A stretch of DNA of 64,000 bases from Lachnospiraceae bacterium AC2031 (GTDB lineage: Bacteria; Bacillota; Clostridia; Lachnospirales; Lachnospiraceae), in NCBI GenBank assembly GCA_000687975.1, contig JIAB01000001.1, positions 1,302,001 through 1,366,000 of the forward strand. Reading direction: 5' to 3'. Under the pieces are notes generated by a model, which saw only the letters and a list, made by a program, of their open reading frames with translations, ran no database searches and had not been told where the DNA came from. The translations under genes were made by a program, and so were the position numbers. Of this stretch, positions 34,627-43,506 are shown piece by piece (the first letter of the stretch is position 1; every line of letters begins with the position of its first letter).

Positions 34627-35346
34627 TTATTTTTCTTCTTTTGCTTCCTTAGAAGACTCTAAAAACTTATAAACAAATGCTGCAAGGGCTCCACCAATAA
34701 GAGGTGCAACTATAAATACCCATACAACACTTATAGGATCAGAATTACCTTCGATAGCTGCTATAATAGCAGGTCCAAGACTTCTTGCAGGATTAACACT
34801 TGTTCCTGTAAGACCGATACCAATAATATGTATTCCCACAAGAGTAAGTCCGATAATAAGTCCGCCAAATGAACCGTGGGACTGATTCTTTGATGTAACA
34901 CCAAGAATCAAAATAACGAAAAGGAATGTCAGTACTATCTCAACCAGCATACCTGCTCCGATACTGTCATTAACACCGCCAAGACCATTTGTTCCAAGTC
35001 CGCCAGTCTTATCCTCTACTCCGCCCATCTCAAAGATACCAGCCAGAAGACCAGATCCAGCAAGAGCACCGAGACACTGAGCAACTACATATCCGCAGAA
35101 ATCAGCTGGTGTCATACCACCACTGATCAAAACGCCCAGCGAAACAGCAGGATTAACATGTCCACCTGAGATATTGCCTACACCATAAGCAAGAGCTATG
35201 ATAGCAAGTCCAAATGCAAATGCTGTAAGAATATATCCACAGCCATTTGCTGCATCGCATCCAACCAGCATTGCAGTTCCGCAGCCAATGAATACAAGCG
35301 TAAATGTACCTATAAACTCAGCAATATACTTCTTCATACTTTCCAT
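34627..35346 (-). CDS. Aquaporin / MIP-family channel
   Basis: A 239-residue channel with six transmembrane segments and both NPA boxes (GGHVNPAVSLG and GTSVNPARSLGPA). The Arg after the second NPA is present. The selectivity could be water (AqpZ-like) or small solutes; loop lengths favour AqpZ. The start at 35346 is supported by GGAGAAGG; an ATG three codons later is possible. It is probably transcribed with the DUF4190 gene, 13 bases away. Confidence 0.93.
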   Translation of the reverse strand: MESMKKYIAEFIGTFTLVFIGCGTAMLVGCDAANGCGYILTAFAFGLAIIALAYGVGNISGGHVNPAVSLGVLISGGMTPADFCGYVVAQCLGALAGSGLLAGIFEMGGVEDKTGGLGTNGLGGVNDSIGAGMLVEIVLTFLFVILILGVTSKNQSHGSFGGLIIGLTLVGIHIIGIGLTGTSVNPARSLGPAIIAAIEGNSDPISVVWVFIVAPLIGGALAAFVYKFLESSKEAKEEK

Positions 35347-35445
35347 ATACCTTCTCCCTTCTTATTTAAATAAAAACCTGATATATGTTTCTATCTAAAT
35401 GCACCTAATGACATCTTATATCGGAAAAATATTCCAAAGAACGCC

Positions 35446-35883
35446 TTATACCGGAATGATATTCCGAAGAATGCCATATAGTACAAAAAGACCAAGCCAG
35501 ATAAAAACAATCACCTGATTAATTTTATTAACTGGTTTCTTTGCCTCGTTGATATAGATGAAGTAGATCACCTCACCAACAACAAAGGGAAATGTAATAA
35601 ACATGAATCTATTATATCGAAAAGCCCTGGCAAAATCCAGCCTGGAAGCAGAAACTATCATTCTTGTAGTTCCGCAGGCAGGGCAATCTAGACCTGTGAT
35701 CTCATGGACATAACATTTAAGTCCAAGATCAGTAAATCTGACAACAAAGTAATAGACTACACCGACTAAGCCTAAGATAACAATGTCACGAATCGTTCTT
35801 TGTACTATAGCCTTAGGTGACAAATCTATGCCGTAACGCTTTTCCAACTCTTCTTTAGTTTCAGAACCAGTTAATTTAGACAT
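35446..35883 (-). CDS. DUF2752 membrane protein
   Basis: A 145-residue protein with three to four transmembrane segments. The DUF2752 signature is present: GLDCPACGTTRMIVSASRLD followed by FRYNRFMF. Function unknown. It lies four bases after atpC and is probably the last gene of the ATP synthase operon, though it is not a known subunit. Confidence 0.87.
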   Translation of the reverse strand: MSKLTGSETKEELEKRYGIDLSPKAIVQRTIRDIVILGLVGVVYYFVVRFTDLGLKCYVHEITGLDCPACGTTRMIVSASRLDFARAFRYNRFMFITFPFVVGEVIYFIYINEAKKPVNKINQVIVFIWLGLFVLYGILRNIIPV

Positions 35884-35887
35884 AGAA

Positions 35888-36301
35888 TTATCCCATATGA
35901 TCGCCGTCTTTAATCTTCATACGAGAGATAGCACGTTTAAGACTTGCCTCAGCAAGAGTATATTCTCTTACACTCTTCTTCTGCAACATAGCCTCACGCG
36001 CAGCAGCTTCCTTCTGTCTTACTCTCTCTGCATCTATCTCATATGGCCACTCAGCAGCATCTACAAGAATAAGCACTTCGCCATCCTCGATACGCATCAT
36101 ACCATCTGATACAGAAGCCTCCTGCCAGTTTCCTTCCTCGTCCATAAACTTAAGAAGACCAGGAATCACAGCAACCATGAGGTTCTGATGATGTGCAAGC
36201 ACTCCATACTGTCCATCAATAGTCGGAACAACCAGCGACTGCATAGTGCCAGAATAGAAGGTACTATCCGCTTCTATAATTTTTGCATTAAATAAATCCA
36301 T
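35888..36301 (-). CDS. atpC: F1Fo ATP synthase subunit epsilon
   Basis: Central-stalk subunit that regulates rotation. The 137-residue protein has the N-terminal beta-sandwich (FYSGTMQSLVVPTIDGQYGVLA, GVMRIEDGEVLILVDAAEWP-type region) and a C-terminal helical hairpin (RQKEAAAREAM, LAEASLKRAISRM). It is the last conserved subunit in the operon. Confidence 0.95.
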   Translation of the reverse strand: MDLFNAKIIEADSTFYSGTMQSLVVPTIDGQYGVLAHHQNLMVAVIPGLLKFMDEEGNWQEASVSDGMMRIEDGEVLILVDAAEWPYEIDAERVRQKEAAAREAMLQKKSVREYTLAEASLKRAISRMKIKDGDHMG

Positions 36302-36338
36302 TTATCTTCCTCAAAAAATGATATGTAAGTACGAGAGA

Positions 36339-37754
<1,416 letters not shown>

Positions 37755-37785
37755 TCAAACTTCATTTATAATCAATAATCTATAC

Positions 37786-38685
37786 TTACTCTTCCGCCTT
37801 ACGCTTCTTCCTCTGAGCCTTCGCACCTGCCGCAACCTCAGTAATCTCCTGAGTGATAGCAGCCTGACGAACTCTGTTATACTGAACCTTCAGATCAGCA
37901 AGAAGCGCCTCAGCATTCTTGTTTGCTGAATCCATAGCAGTCATACGCGCATTCTGTTCTGCAGAAAAACTATCTACAAGTGCGCCGTATATACATCCTG
38001 AAACATATCCAGGTATAACACGGTTGATTACCTCGTTAACATTTGGATAGAACTCGTAGTGAACATCCTTCTCGTTTCTTTCCTCCTGCTTAGTCCAGAA
38101 TTCCTTTCTGTCAAATGGGAGCAGGCGCATCATTTTAACAACTGTTGAAAACTCACTCTCCATATCACTGTAGATAACACGGATTTCATCTATCTGATGA
38201 TTATCATACTGCTCAAGCAGTATGGAACTGATCTCACGTGCTCTTGAAAATGAAGGATTCTGCGCCGTATATAAGAAGGACTTTTCCAACTCATAATGTC
38301 TACGTGTAAAGTACCTACGTCCATACTCACCAACAACATAGAGCTTAGTCTTCTTATGCTTAGCCATCTCTTCTTCTGCCAGCTTTATAACATTCTGGTT
38401 ATAAGCACCAGCAAGACCCTTATCAGCAGTAATTATCAAGTACGCATAAGTCTCCGCAGGCTTTCTACCTGTCTTTGGATAGAAGTAACGGCTGGTGATA
38501 TCTATCTCCGTCTGGAAGATACGACGAATCTCATGTTCCTGAAGCTCAAAGTAAGGTCTGGTTCTATCCAGTTCTTCCTTTGCCTTACGCATCTTCGTAG
38601 AAGAGATTAGGTACATCGCATTTGTAATCTTCTGCGTATTCTGTACGCTGCCTATTCTATTTTTAATCTCTTTTGTATTAGCCAT
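37786..38685 (-). CDS. atpG: F1Fo ATP synthase subunit gamma
   Basis: Rotor shaft linking F1 and Fo; 299 residues. The N-terminal helix (ANTKEIKNRIGSVQNTQKIT) and C-terminal helix (NARMTAMDSANKNAEALLAD, TQEITEVAAGA) are conserved. It lies between atpA and atpD as usual. The C-terminal KAQRKKRKAEE tail is more basic than in most homologues. Confidence 0.96.
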   Translation of the reverse strand: MANTKEIKNRIGSVQNTQKITNAMYLISSTKMRKAKEELDRTRPYFELQEHEIRRIFQTEIDITSRYFYPKTGRKPAETYAYLIITADKGLAGAYNQNVIKLAEEEMAKHKKTKLYVVGEYGRRYFTRRHYELEKSFLYTAQNPSFSRAREISSILLEQYDNHQIDEIRVIYSDMESEFSTVVKMMRLLPFDRKEFWTKQEERNEKDVHYEFYPNVNEVINRVIPGYVSGCIYGALVDSFSAEQNARMTAMDSANKNAEALLADLKVQYNRVRQAAITQEITEVAAGAKAQRKKRKAEE

Positions 38686-38715
38686 TTTTACTCATATGTG
38701 GCATATGCCACTAAT

Positions 38716-40470
38716 TTATTCAGGTTTATATGATTCACGGAACTTAGTCGCTGCATCTATGATTATCTGCTTATCGTCATCCGAAAGCTGACCTGTTGAA
38801 TCAATAGACTTGCAAAGCGCATCCTCTTCCTCATGGAAATATGCGAGCAGTTCATTTCTGAAATGACCTATATCATCTATCGGAAGACCAACCATAACCT
38901 TAGCTGAAGCTGCCACAAGCATAATAACCTGCTCATGAAGCTTAAATGGGTTATTCTGAGGCTGTCTCAGCAGATACATAAGTCCCTGTCCATAAGCAAG
39001 CTGTCTCTTAGTTGCATCATCAAGGTCACTAGAGAACTGTGTGAATATCTCCATCTCACGATACTGTGCAAGATCAAGACGAAGTGTACCCGCAGCCTTC
39101 TTCATAGCCTTAGTCTGTGCCGCTCCACCAACACGGGATACAGACAGACCAACGTTAACGGCAGGTCTCTGACCCGAGAAGAAGAGATCACTCTCAAGGA
39201 ATATCTGTCCATCTGTGATGGAAATGATATTTGTAGGAATATAAGCTGATACATCTCCAGCCTGTGTCTCAACTATAGGAAGAGCTGTAATACTACCACC
39301 TCCAAGCTCATCCGAAAGACGTGCAGATCTCTCCAGCAGTCTTGAATGCAGATAGAATACATCTCCTGGATAAGCCTCACGACCTGGAGACCTTTCAAGA
39401 AGAAGTGACAAAGCTCTATAAGCTATAGCGTGCTTTGACAGATCATCATACACTATAAGTACATCTTTACCCTTCCACATAAAGTATTCAGCAAGAGATG
39501 TTCCAGAATATGGAGCAATATACTGAATAGGTGCTGGTTCAGATGCATTTGCGGCTACAACTATAGTATAGTCAAGTGCACCCTTCTTCTTAAGAGTACC
39601 TACAAGCTGTGCCACACTACTTGCCTTCTGTCCGATGGCAACATATATACAGATAACATCATTATCTTTCTGATTAAGTATAGTATCCAGCGCTATCGCT
39701 GTCTTACCTGTCTGTCTATCTCCGATAATAAGCTCACGCTGTCCCTTACCGATAGGGAACATAGAGTCGATAGACAAAATACCAGTATTCATAGGAGAAT
39801 CAACTGATTGTCTCTCTACGATACCAGGCGCAGCTGTCTCAACTGCTCTATAATCGTCAGCATCGATAGGACCTTCACCATCTATTGGATTACCAAGTGG
39901 ATCAACAACTCTTCCAAGGAAGCCATCACCAACTGGTATACCAGCAGTCTTGCCAGTTCTCATAACCCTGCTGCCTTCAGTAACATCAGTATCATCACCG
40001 AAGAGGATTACACCAATATCCGATGGTCTAAGTTCCTGAACCATTCCCTTAACGCCTGACTCGAATACAACAATCTCGCCATACATTACAGACTTAAGTC
40101 CATCAACAAATACGATTCCGTCACCAACAGTCTCAACGTGACCTTCTTCCTCAGCGATAACCTGAGGCTGCCACTCTGAGATACTGCTCTTCATAAGAGA
40201 AATGAGCTCTGAACCAGAAGAAACCTTTTCTTCCTTAAGTTCACGAAGCATTCCCTCTAACTGATGAAGTCGACCTTCATTTGTCCAGTCATAGACCTCC
40301 TCGCCAACTACAAGCTTGAACCCAGAACTTAGATTCTTATCCTCTATCCACTCAAATGGAATATCTTCGCCGTACTTCTTTACGATAAAATCGGTGAATC
40401 TTTTCTTCTGAGTGGCATCAGGTTCTGCAGGAGCATAGAGCAGGGCCTTAACAATCTTTTCTTCCGCCAC
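38716..40470 (-). CDS. atpA: F1Fo ATP synthase subunit alpha with an N-terminal delta-like domain
   Basis: Non-catalytic F1 subunit; 584 residues against about 502 in most bacteria. From about residue 85 it is ordinary alpha (ELISLMKSSISEW, Walker A GDRQTGKTAIALD, SGTSLAEYFMWKGKDVL, GGGSITALPIVETQAGD). Residues 1-80 are extra and resemble the C-terminal domain of the delta subunit: AEPDATQKKRFTDFIVKKYG, then EDKNLSSGFKLVVGEEVYD and EGRLHQLEGMLREL, following the DxxLxGGfxxxVGxxxyDxSxxxxLxxL pattern of AtpH. No atpH lies between atpF and atpA. The start is GTG at 40470, with AAAGGAG inside the end of atpF. The fused domain could take over contact with subunit b. Confidence 0.93.
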   Translation of the reverse strand: MAEEKIVKALLYAPAEPDATQKKRFTDFIVKKYGEDIPFEWIEDKNLSSGFKLVVGEEVYDWTNEGRLHQLEGMLRELKEEKVSSGSELISLMKSSISEWQPQVIAEEEGHVETVGDGIVFVDGLKSVMYGEIVVFESGVKGMVQELRPSDIGVILFGDDTDVTEGSRVMRTGKTAGIPVGDGFLGRVVDPLGNPIDGEGPIDADDYRAVETAAPGIVERQSVDSPMNTGILSIDSMFPIGKGQRELIIGDRQTGKTAIALDTILNQKDNDVICIYVAIGQKASSVAQLVGTLKKKGALDYTIVVAANASEPAPIQYIAPYSGTSLAEYFMWKGKDVLIVYDDLSKHAIAYRALSLLLERSPGREAYPGDVFYLHSRLLERSARLSDELGGGSITALPIVETQAGDVSAYIPTNIISITDGQIFLESDLFFSGQRPAVNVGLSVSRVGGAAQTKAMKKAAGTLRLDLAQYREMEIFTQFSSDLDDATKRQLAYGQGLMYLLRQPQNNPFKLHEQVIMLVAASAKVMVGLPIDDIGHFRNELLAYFHEEEDALCKSIDSTGQLSDDDKQIIIDAATKFRESYKPE

Positions 40471-40953
40471 TTAACTATCGCTCCTTTCAGCATTATCAAG
40501 AAACATGTCATATGCTTCACTAGTATTACCAGCAAGAACAACCTTACGAGTTGCATCCTCAACCATAGCTGTAATATCCTTCTTAGCTGATTCTACGATT
40601 GCATTCCTCTGATTCTCAGCATCCTTCTTAGCATCTTCTATAATCTTAGATGCAGTTTCTTTTGCTTCAGCCTCTGCATTTGATCTCATAGTAGCGATAT
40701 CCATAGATGCCTTCTTCTTCTGCTGTGAAATCTCTGAGTCAACATTTTTCAGTTTCTCTTCATATTCGGCATTCTTCTGTTCAGCCTCAGATAAAATCTT
40801 CTGAGCTGTTTCATCCATTTCTTTATAATGCTCTTCTCTCTGCTGCATTATCTTCTTCACAGGAGCATATATAATAACGTACAGACCTCCAAAAAGAATA
40901 ACCACATTGAACATGTGCAGTAAAATCTGTGTTAGATCAATTCCTAATGGCAT
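40471..40953 (-). CDS. atpF: F1Fo ATP synthase subunit b
   Basis: Peripheral stator stalk; 160 residues. One N-terminal transmembrane segment (about 12-28: HMFNVVILFGGLYVIIYAP) precedes a long charged coiled coil (REEHYKEMDETAQKILSEAE onward). The length is that of an ordinary b subunit, so the absent delta subunit is not fused here. The start at 40953 is chosen over a TTG five codons upstream because GAGAGGT fits it. It ends directly at the atpA start. Confidence 0.94.
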   Translation of the reverse strand: MPLGIDLTQILLHMFNVVILFGGLYVIIYAPVKKIMQQREEHYKEMDETAQKILSEAEQKNAEYEEKLKNVDSEISQQKKKASMDIATMRSNAEAEAKETASKIIEDAKKDAENQRNAIVESAKKDITAMVEDATRKVVLAGNTSEAYDMFLDNAERSDS

Positions 40954-41040
40954 TTTCTTACCTCTCAAATATATTAAACTTACTTAACAATCTATATACT
41001 TTCTTCTTAACCTAAATATGTTAATTCCAGTTTTGTTTTG

Positions 41041-41412
41041 TTATAGGACGAATATGACAAGGATCGATACAACGAGTGCGTAAAGAACAGCTGTCTCTAT
41101 AAATACGATACCAAGAATCATAGTAGTTCTGATCTTACCCTCTGCCTCAGGCTGACGAGCAATTCCTTCAGCTGACTTACCAACGCAAAGACCCATACCT
41201 AAAGCACCAAGTCCAGCTGCAATACCAATTGAGATAGCTGCTGCAATAGCCTTACCAGCTGTTGCATTATCTCCACCCTCTTCTGCTTCAGCCTCAACCT
41301 CTGCTTCTGTCTCTGCTGCATAAGATACTGTAGCAGGTGCTGTTGCTGAGAAAAGTGCAAATGCTGCAAAGAATAACACAACTGTTAAAAGTGATTTCTT
41401 TAATAGTTTCAT
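41041..41412 (-). CDS. atpE: F1Fo ATP synthase subunit c with signal-peptide-like extension
   Basis: Membrane rotor-ring subunit. At 123 residues it is about 45 longer than usual. Residues 1-32 look like a cleavable signal peptide (MKLLKKSLLTVVLFF core, cleavage near SYA|AE), followed by an acidic stretch (AETEAEVEAEAEEGGD). The normal hairpin is residues 50-123, with loop ARQPEAEGK and ion-binding E106 in FIETAVLY. The helix-1 position that is Gln in Na+-type rings (Ilyobacter Q32) is M73 here, which favours protons; this is inference. Removal of the extension would give a standard 75-90-residue c subunit. Confidence 0.94.
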   Translation of the reverse strand: MKLLKKSLLTVVLFFAAFALFSATAPATVSYAAETEAEVEAEAEEGGDNATAGKAIAAAISIGIAAGLGALGMGLCVGKSAEGIARQPEAEGKIRTTMILGIVFIETAVLYALVVSILVIFVL

Positions 41413-41464
41413 ATCATTACCTCTTTCTACTTTTATTATTCAGTATAATTTATCTATTCAAACT

Positions 41465-42349
41465 CTATGCCTCTACGGCAACTTCAGTTTTCTTCTCTTT
41501 CTTTTTCTTAGGCTTCTTCTCGTGAACCTCTGATACCTCACCATAGTAAATCGATGTTAGCATCGTAAGTACGTATGCCTGTACTACAGCATGTATCAGT
41601 GTAAATAGAACACCTACAAAAACTGGAAGCACAAAGCTGAGCATCATGGTGTAATATACAAGTTCCGTTACAAGTGCTCCAGAAAGGAGTGCACAGAAAA
41701 GTCGGAAGCTCATAGATATTGGAAGTGAGAACTCCTTTAATGTAAGCACAACTCCCTTTACCTTATTCTTTCTGATACCACCAGACATAATGAATCCATA
41801 TGAGAACACACCCATTGCTATCGCTCCGTTGATATCACAAAGTGGAGCAGGCAGCGCCATAGGGTGTCCATTAGTAGTCATCCACTGGATACCAAAAAGC
41901 TCAAATATAGTTCCTAAGAATATATATGATCCTGCAGCAAATGTATATGCTCCAAGAGCCTTATTCAAATGTGGACTGTTCGTTTTGGCCAGATTATCAA
42001 AATATCCTACCCACATCTCAATAACCATCTGGAACTTACCAGGTACAGTCTTGAAACGAGGAATAGCGAATATTCTTATCATCAAAGCAATAAAAAGTAA
42101 TAATGCTGAGACAATATAACCTGCTACAAGTGAAGGGTTAACTGTAAGTCCGAAGAAGTTCATCTTGTTCTCTTCGTGAATAACAGCATCTCGCATTACA
42201 GTCTTAATCGACTCGTGAGTTCCGCCTCCCTTGTTAGTGACAAAAATGCTGACCAGGAGCAGTACCAGAACTATAGCCATCACTACGAGAAATCTGGTTC
42301 TTTTTCCTTTGTCCAAATCCTTTTTCTCCTTTCTACTAATTGGCGCCAT
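41465..42349 (-). CDS. atpB: F1Fo ATP synthase subunit a
   Basis: Membrane stator subunit forming the ion half-channels. The essential Arg lies in SMSFRLFCALLSG; PNLNKAL-type and GYFDNLAKTNSPHLN loops and about six transmembrane segments are visible. The protein has a basic N-terminal tail and an unusual Lys/Glu-rich C-terminal tail (EKKPKKKKEKKTE). The ATG at 42349 is preferred to a GTG six codons upstream, but both have weak ribosome sites. It is the first gene of the operon; no atpI is seen. Confidence 0.93.
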   Translation of the reverse strand: MAPISRKEKKDLDKGKRTRFLVVMAIVLVLLLVSIFVTNKGGGTHESIKTVMRDAVIHEENKMNFFGLTVNPSLVAGYIVSALLLFIALMIRIFAIPRFKTVPGKFQMVIEMWVGYFDNLAKTNSPHLNKALGAYTFAAGSYIFLGTIFELFGIQWMTTNGHPMALPAPLCDINGAIAMGVFSYGFIMSGGIRKNKVKGVVLTLKEFSLPISMSFRLFCALLSGALVTELVYYTMMLSFVLPVFVGVLFTLIHAVVQAYVLTMLTSIYYGEVSEVHEKKPKKKKEKKTEVAVEA

Positions 42350-42402
42350 AAAAAAACACCAAATCACATTATATAACTATTCTGTCTTTCATACAAGAAA
42401 AA

Positions 42403-42429
42403 AGAAAGTGTCAAAAAAAGACACTTTCT
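42403..42429. terminator. Rho-independent terminator between rhomboid gene and atp operon
   Basis: AGAAAGTGTC and GACACTTTCT form a perfect 10-base-pair stem with a loop of seven A (plus strand), followed by TTTTTCTTG on the minus strand. It ends the rhomboid gene shortly before atpB. Confidence 0.9.
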
Positions 42430-42454
42430 CTCTTAAATAGTGATATATACCATT

Positions 42455-43030
42455 TTATTTTTCATGTCGTGAATTGATCAGAGCTCCTATAAGTGCTCCA
42501 CAGAGACCACCAATTATATGAGTCAGCTGTGATACATTATCATGGGAAGTAACCATAGTCCAAAGCTCGCTTCCAAGATAGATGACCATAACTAGGATCA
42601 TAGTGATTGGAATCTCACCACGTCTCAGATCTGAAGCAGACACAAGTATGATCATCATGAATACTATACCACTTGCTCCAAGAAGTGCGGTACTGAAGAA
42701 AATAACATTCACAAGACCAGACACGACAGCAACAATACAGAAAGCTTCTATAAGTATAGCGTGTCCATACTTCTCCTCAAGGACAGGTCCCAGAAGCAGG
42801 AATAGAGTCATATTACCTGCAAAATGTGTTAGCGACGCATGGCCCAAAACATGGCCGAAAAGTCTCACGAACCAAAAGAAACTCAGGGGACTCCTATACA
42901 CCTCAAAACATAGCGCGGTGCTCTTCCCGCCAGTTATCCAGCCGATCACAAGCACGATAAATGAAATCAGTGCAAACGTCAGTGTTACAGGCGCATTATA
43001 CGTAAACGCCAGTTTCCTCTCCTTAGCCAT
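42455..43030 (-). CDS. Rhomboid-family intramembrane serine protease
   Basis: A 191-residue protein with six transmembrane segments. The catalytic Ser is in the LLGASGIVFM motif and the catalytic His is in LTHIIGGLCGALIG; the HFAGNMTLFLLLGPVLEEKYG loop is also conserved. It should cleave within transmembrane segments of partner proteins; substrates are unknown. A 476-base gap with two structured repeats separates it from lon. Confidence 0.92.
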   Translation of the reverse strand: MAKERKLAFTYNAPVTLTFALISFIVLVIGWITGGKSTALCFEVYRSPLSFFWFVRLFGHVLGHASLTHFAGNMTLFLLLGPVLEEKYGHAILIEAFCIVAVVSGLVNVIFFSTALLGASGIVFMMIILVSASDLRRGEIPITMILVMVIYLGSELWTMVTSHDNVSQLTHIIGGLCGALIGALINSRHEK

Positions 43031-43070
43031 ACCTTTCTACCTCTTTTGTAATCTATATTTTCTCCGCTCC

Positions 43071-43278
43071 AAGCAGGGTAAACGAGTTCGACCATGCACT
43101 CTCTCGACATCGCTTCCGCTCAGTGCGGGCTACCCCTAGCGGACCGCTCTGCTAAGCTTCGCTAAGCATTCGCTCGCTAAGTTCTCAGCCGCCTCCTATG
43201 TCGGCGTCTGAATCACTAAGCGCCGAGACCCGCAATGGTCTCGTGAGTGCATGTCGACCCTCGTTTTAAACCTGCTTG
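43071..43278. repeat. Structured intergenic repeat, copy B
   Basis: The same core as copy A (43102-43242): the 38 bases from 43105 are identical to 6200-6237, and 43211-43242 match 6281-6312 at 30 of 32 positions. The outer arms are unrelated to those of copy A, yet pair with each other: 43071-43101 against 43242-43278 (shared pieces AAGCAGG, ACGAG, CGAC, ATGCACTC). The middle is longer, with repeated GCTAAG/CGCTAAG. Same plus-strand orientation as copy A. Confidence 0.82.
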
Positions 43279-43289
43279 CTCGCGAGCAA
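43274..43289. repeat. Perfect 16-base palindrome between repeat copies
   Basis: CTTGCTCGCGAGCAAG reads the same on both strands. It lies at the junction of copies B and C. It could form a hairpin or be a protein-binding site. Confidence 0.5.
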
Positions 43290-43305
43290 GTCTGCAACAA
43301 AGAGC

Positions 43306-43478
43306 CTTGCAAACTCACATTCGAGACCATAAGCGGTCTCGGTGCTTAGCGATTCACAAGTGCTTTGCACGCAGTGAGAGCTTAGCAAGCCGAAGCTTGT
43401 TTTCGAAGAAACCAAGCCGGCGTCCGCTAGGGCACCGCGCCTGTGCGCGAGCAGTGTCGAGAATGTGAGTCTTGCAAG
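43306..43478. repeat. Structured intergenic repeat, copy C (inverted)
   Basis: Core in the opposite orientation to A and B: GAGACC-ATAAGC-GGTCTC (43323-43340), GTGCTTAGCGATTCAC, GCAGTGAGAGCTTAG and, near the end, GTCCGCTAGGG and GCAGTGTCGAG. It is more diverged than A and B. Its outer arms are again private: 43306-43322 pairs with 43461-43478 (CTTGCAA...ACTCACATTC with one base inserted). Confidence 0.72.
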
Positions 43479-43491
43479 CTCGTTGCAAGAC
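43469..43491 (-). terminator. Hairpin after lon
   Basis: GTCTTGCAA and TTGCAAGAC form a perfect 9-base-pair stem around a 5-base loop, 16 bases after the lon stop. It shares its left arm with the right arm of repeat copy C. There is no strong T-run, so termination is uncertain. Confidence 0.45.
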
Positions 43492-43506
43492 TTGCGGTGG
43501 GTTTGT

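Noticed and set aside
40471-40953. Subunit b fused to delta, as in mycobacteria
   Set aside because: The b subunit is only 160 residues and ends in an ordinary coiled coil; the delta-like sequence is at the start of alpha instead.
43247-43468. 73-codon plus-strand frame in the lon-rhomboid gap
   Set aside because: It runs through both structured repeats and encodes an Arg/Cys/Ser-rich product without family resemblance; the DNA is explained by hairpin structure.
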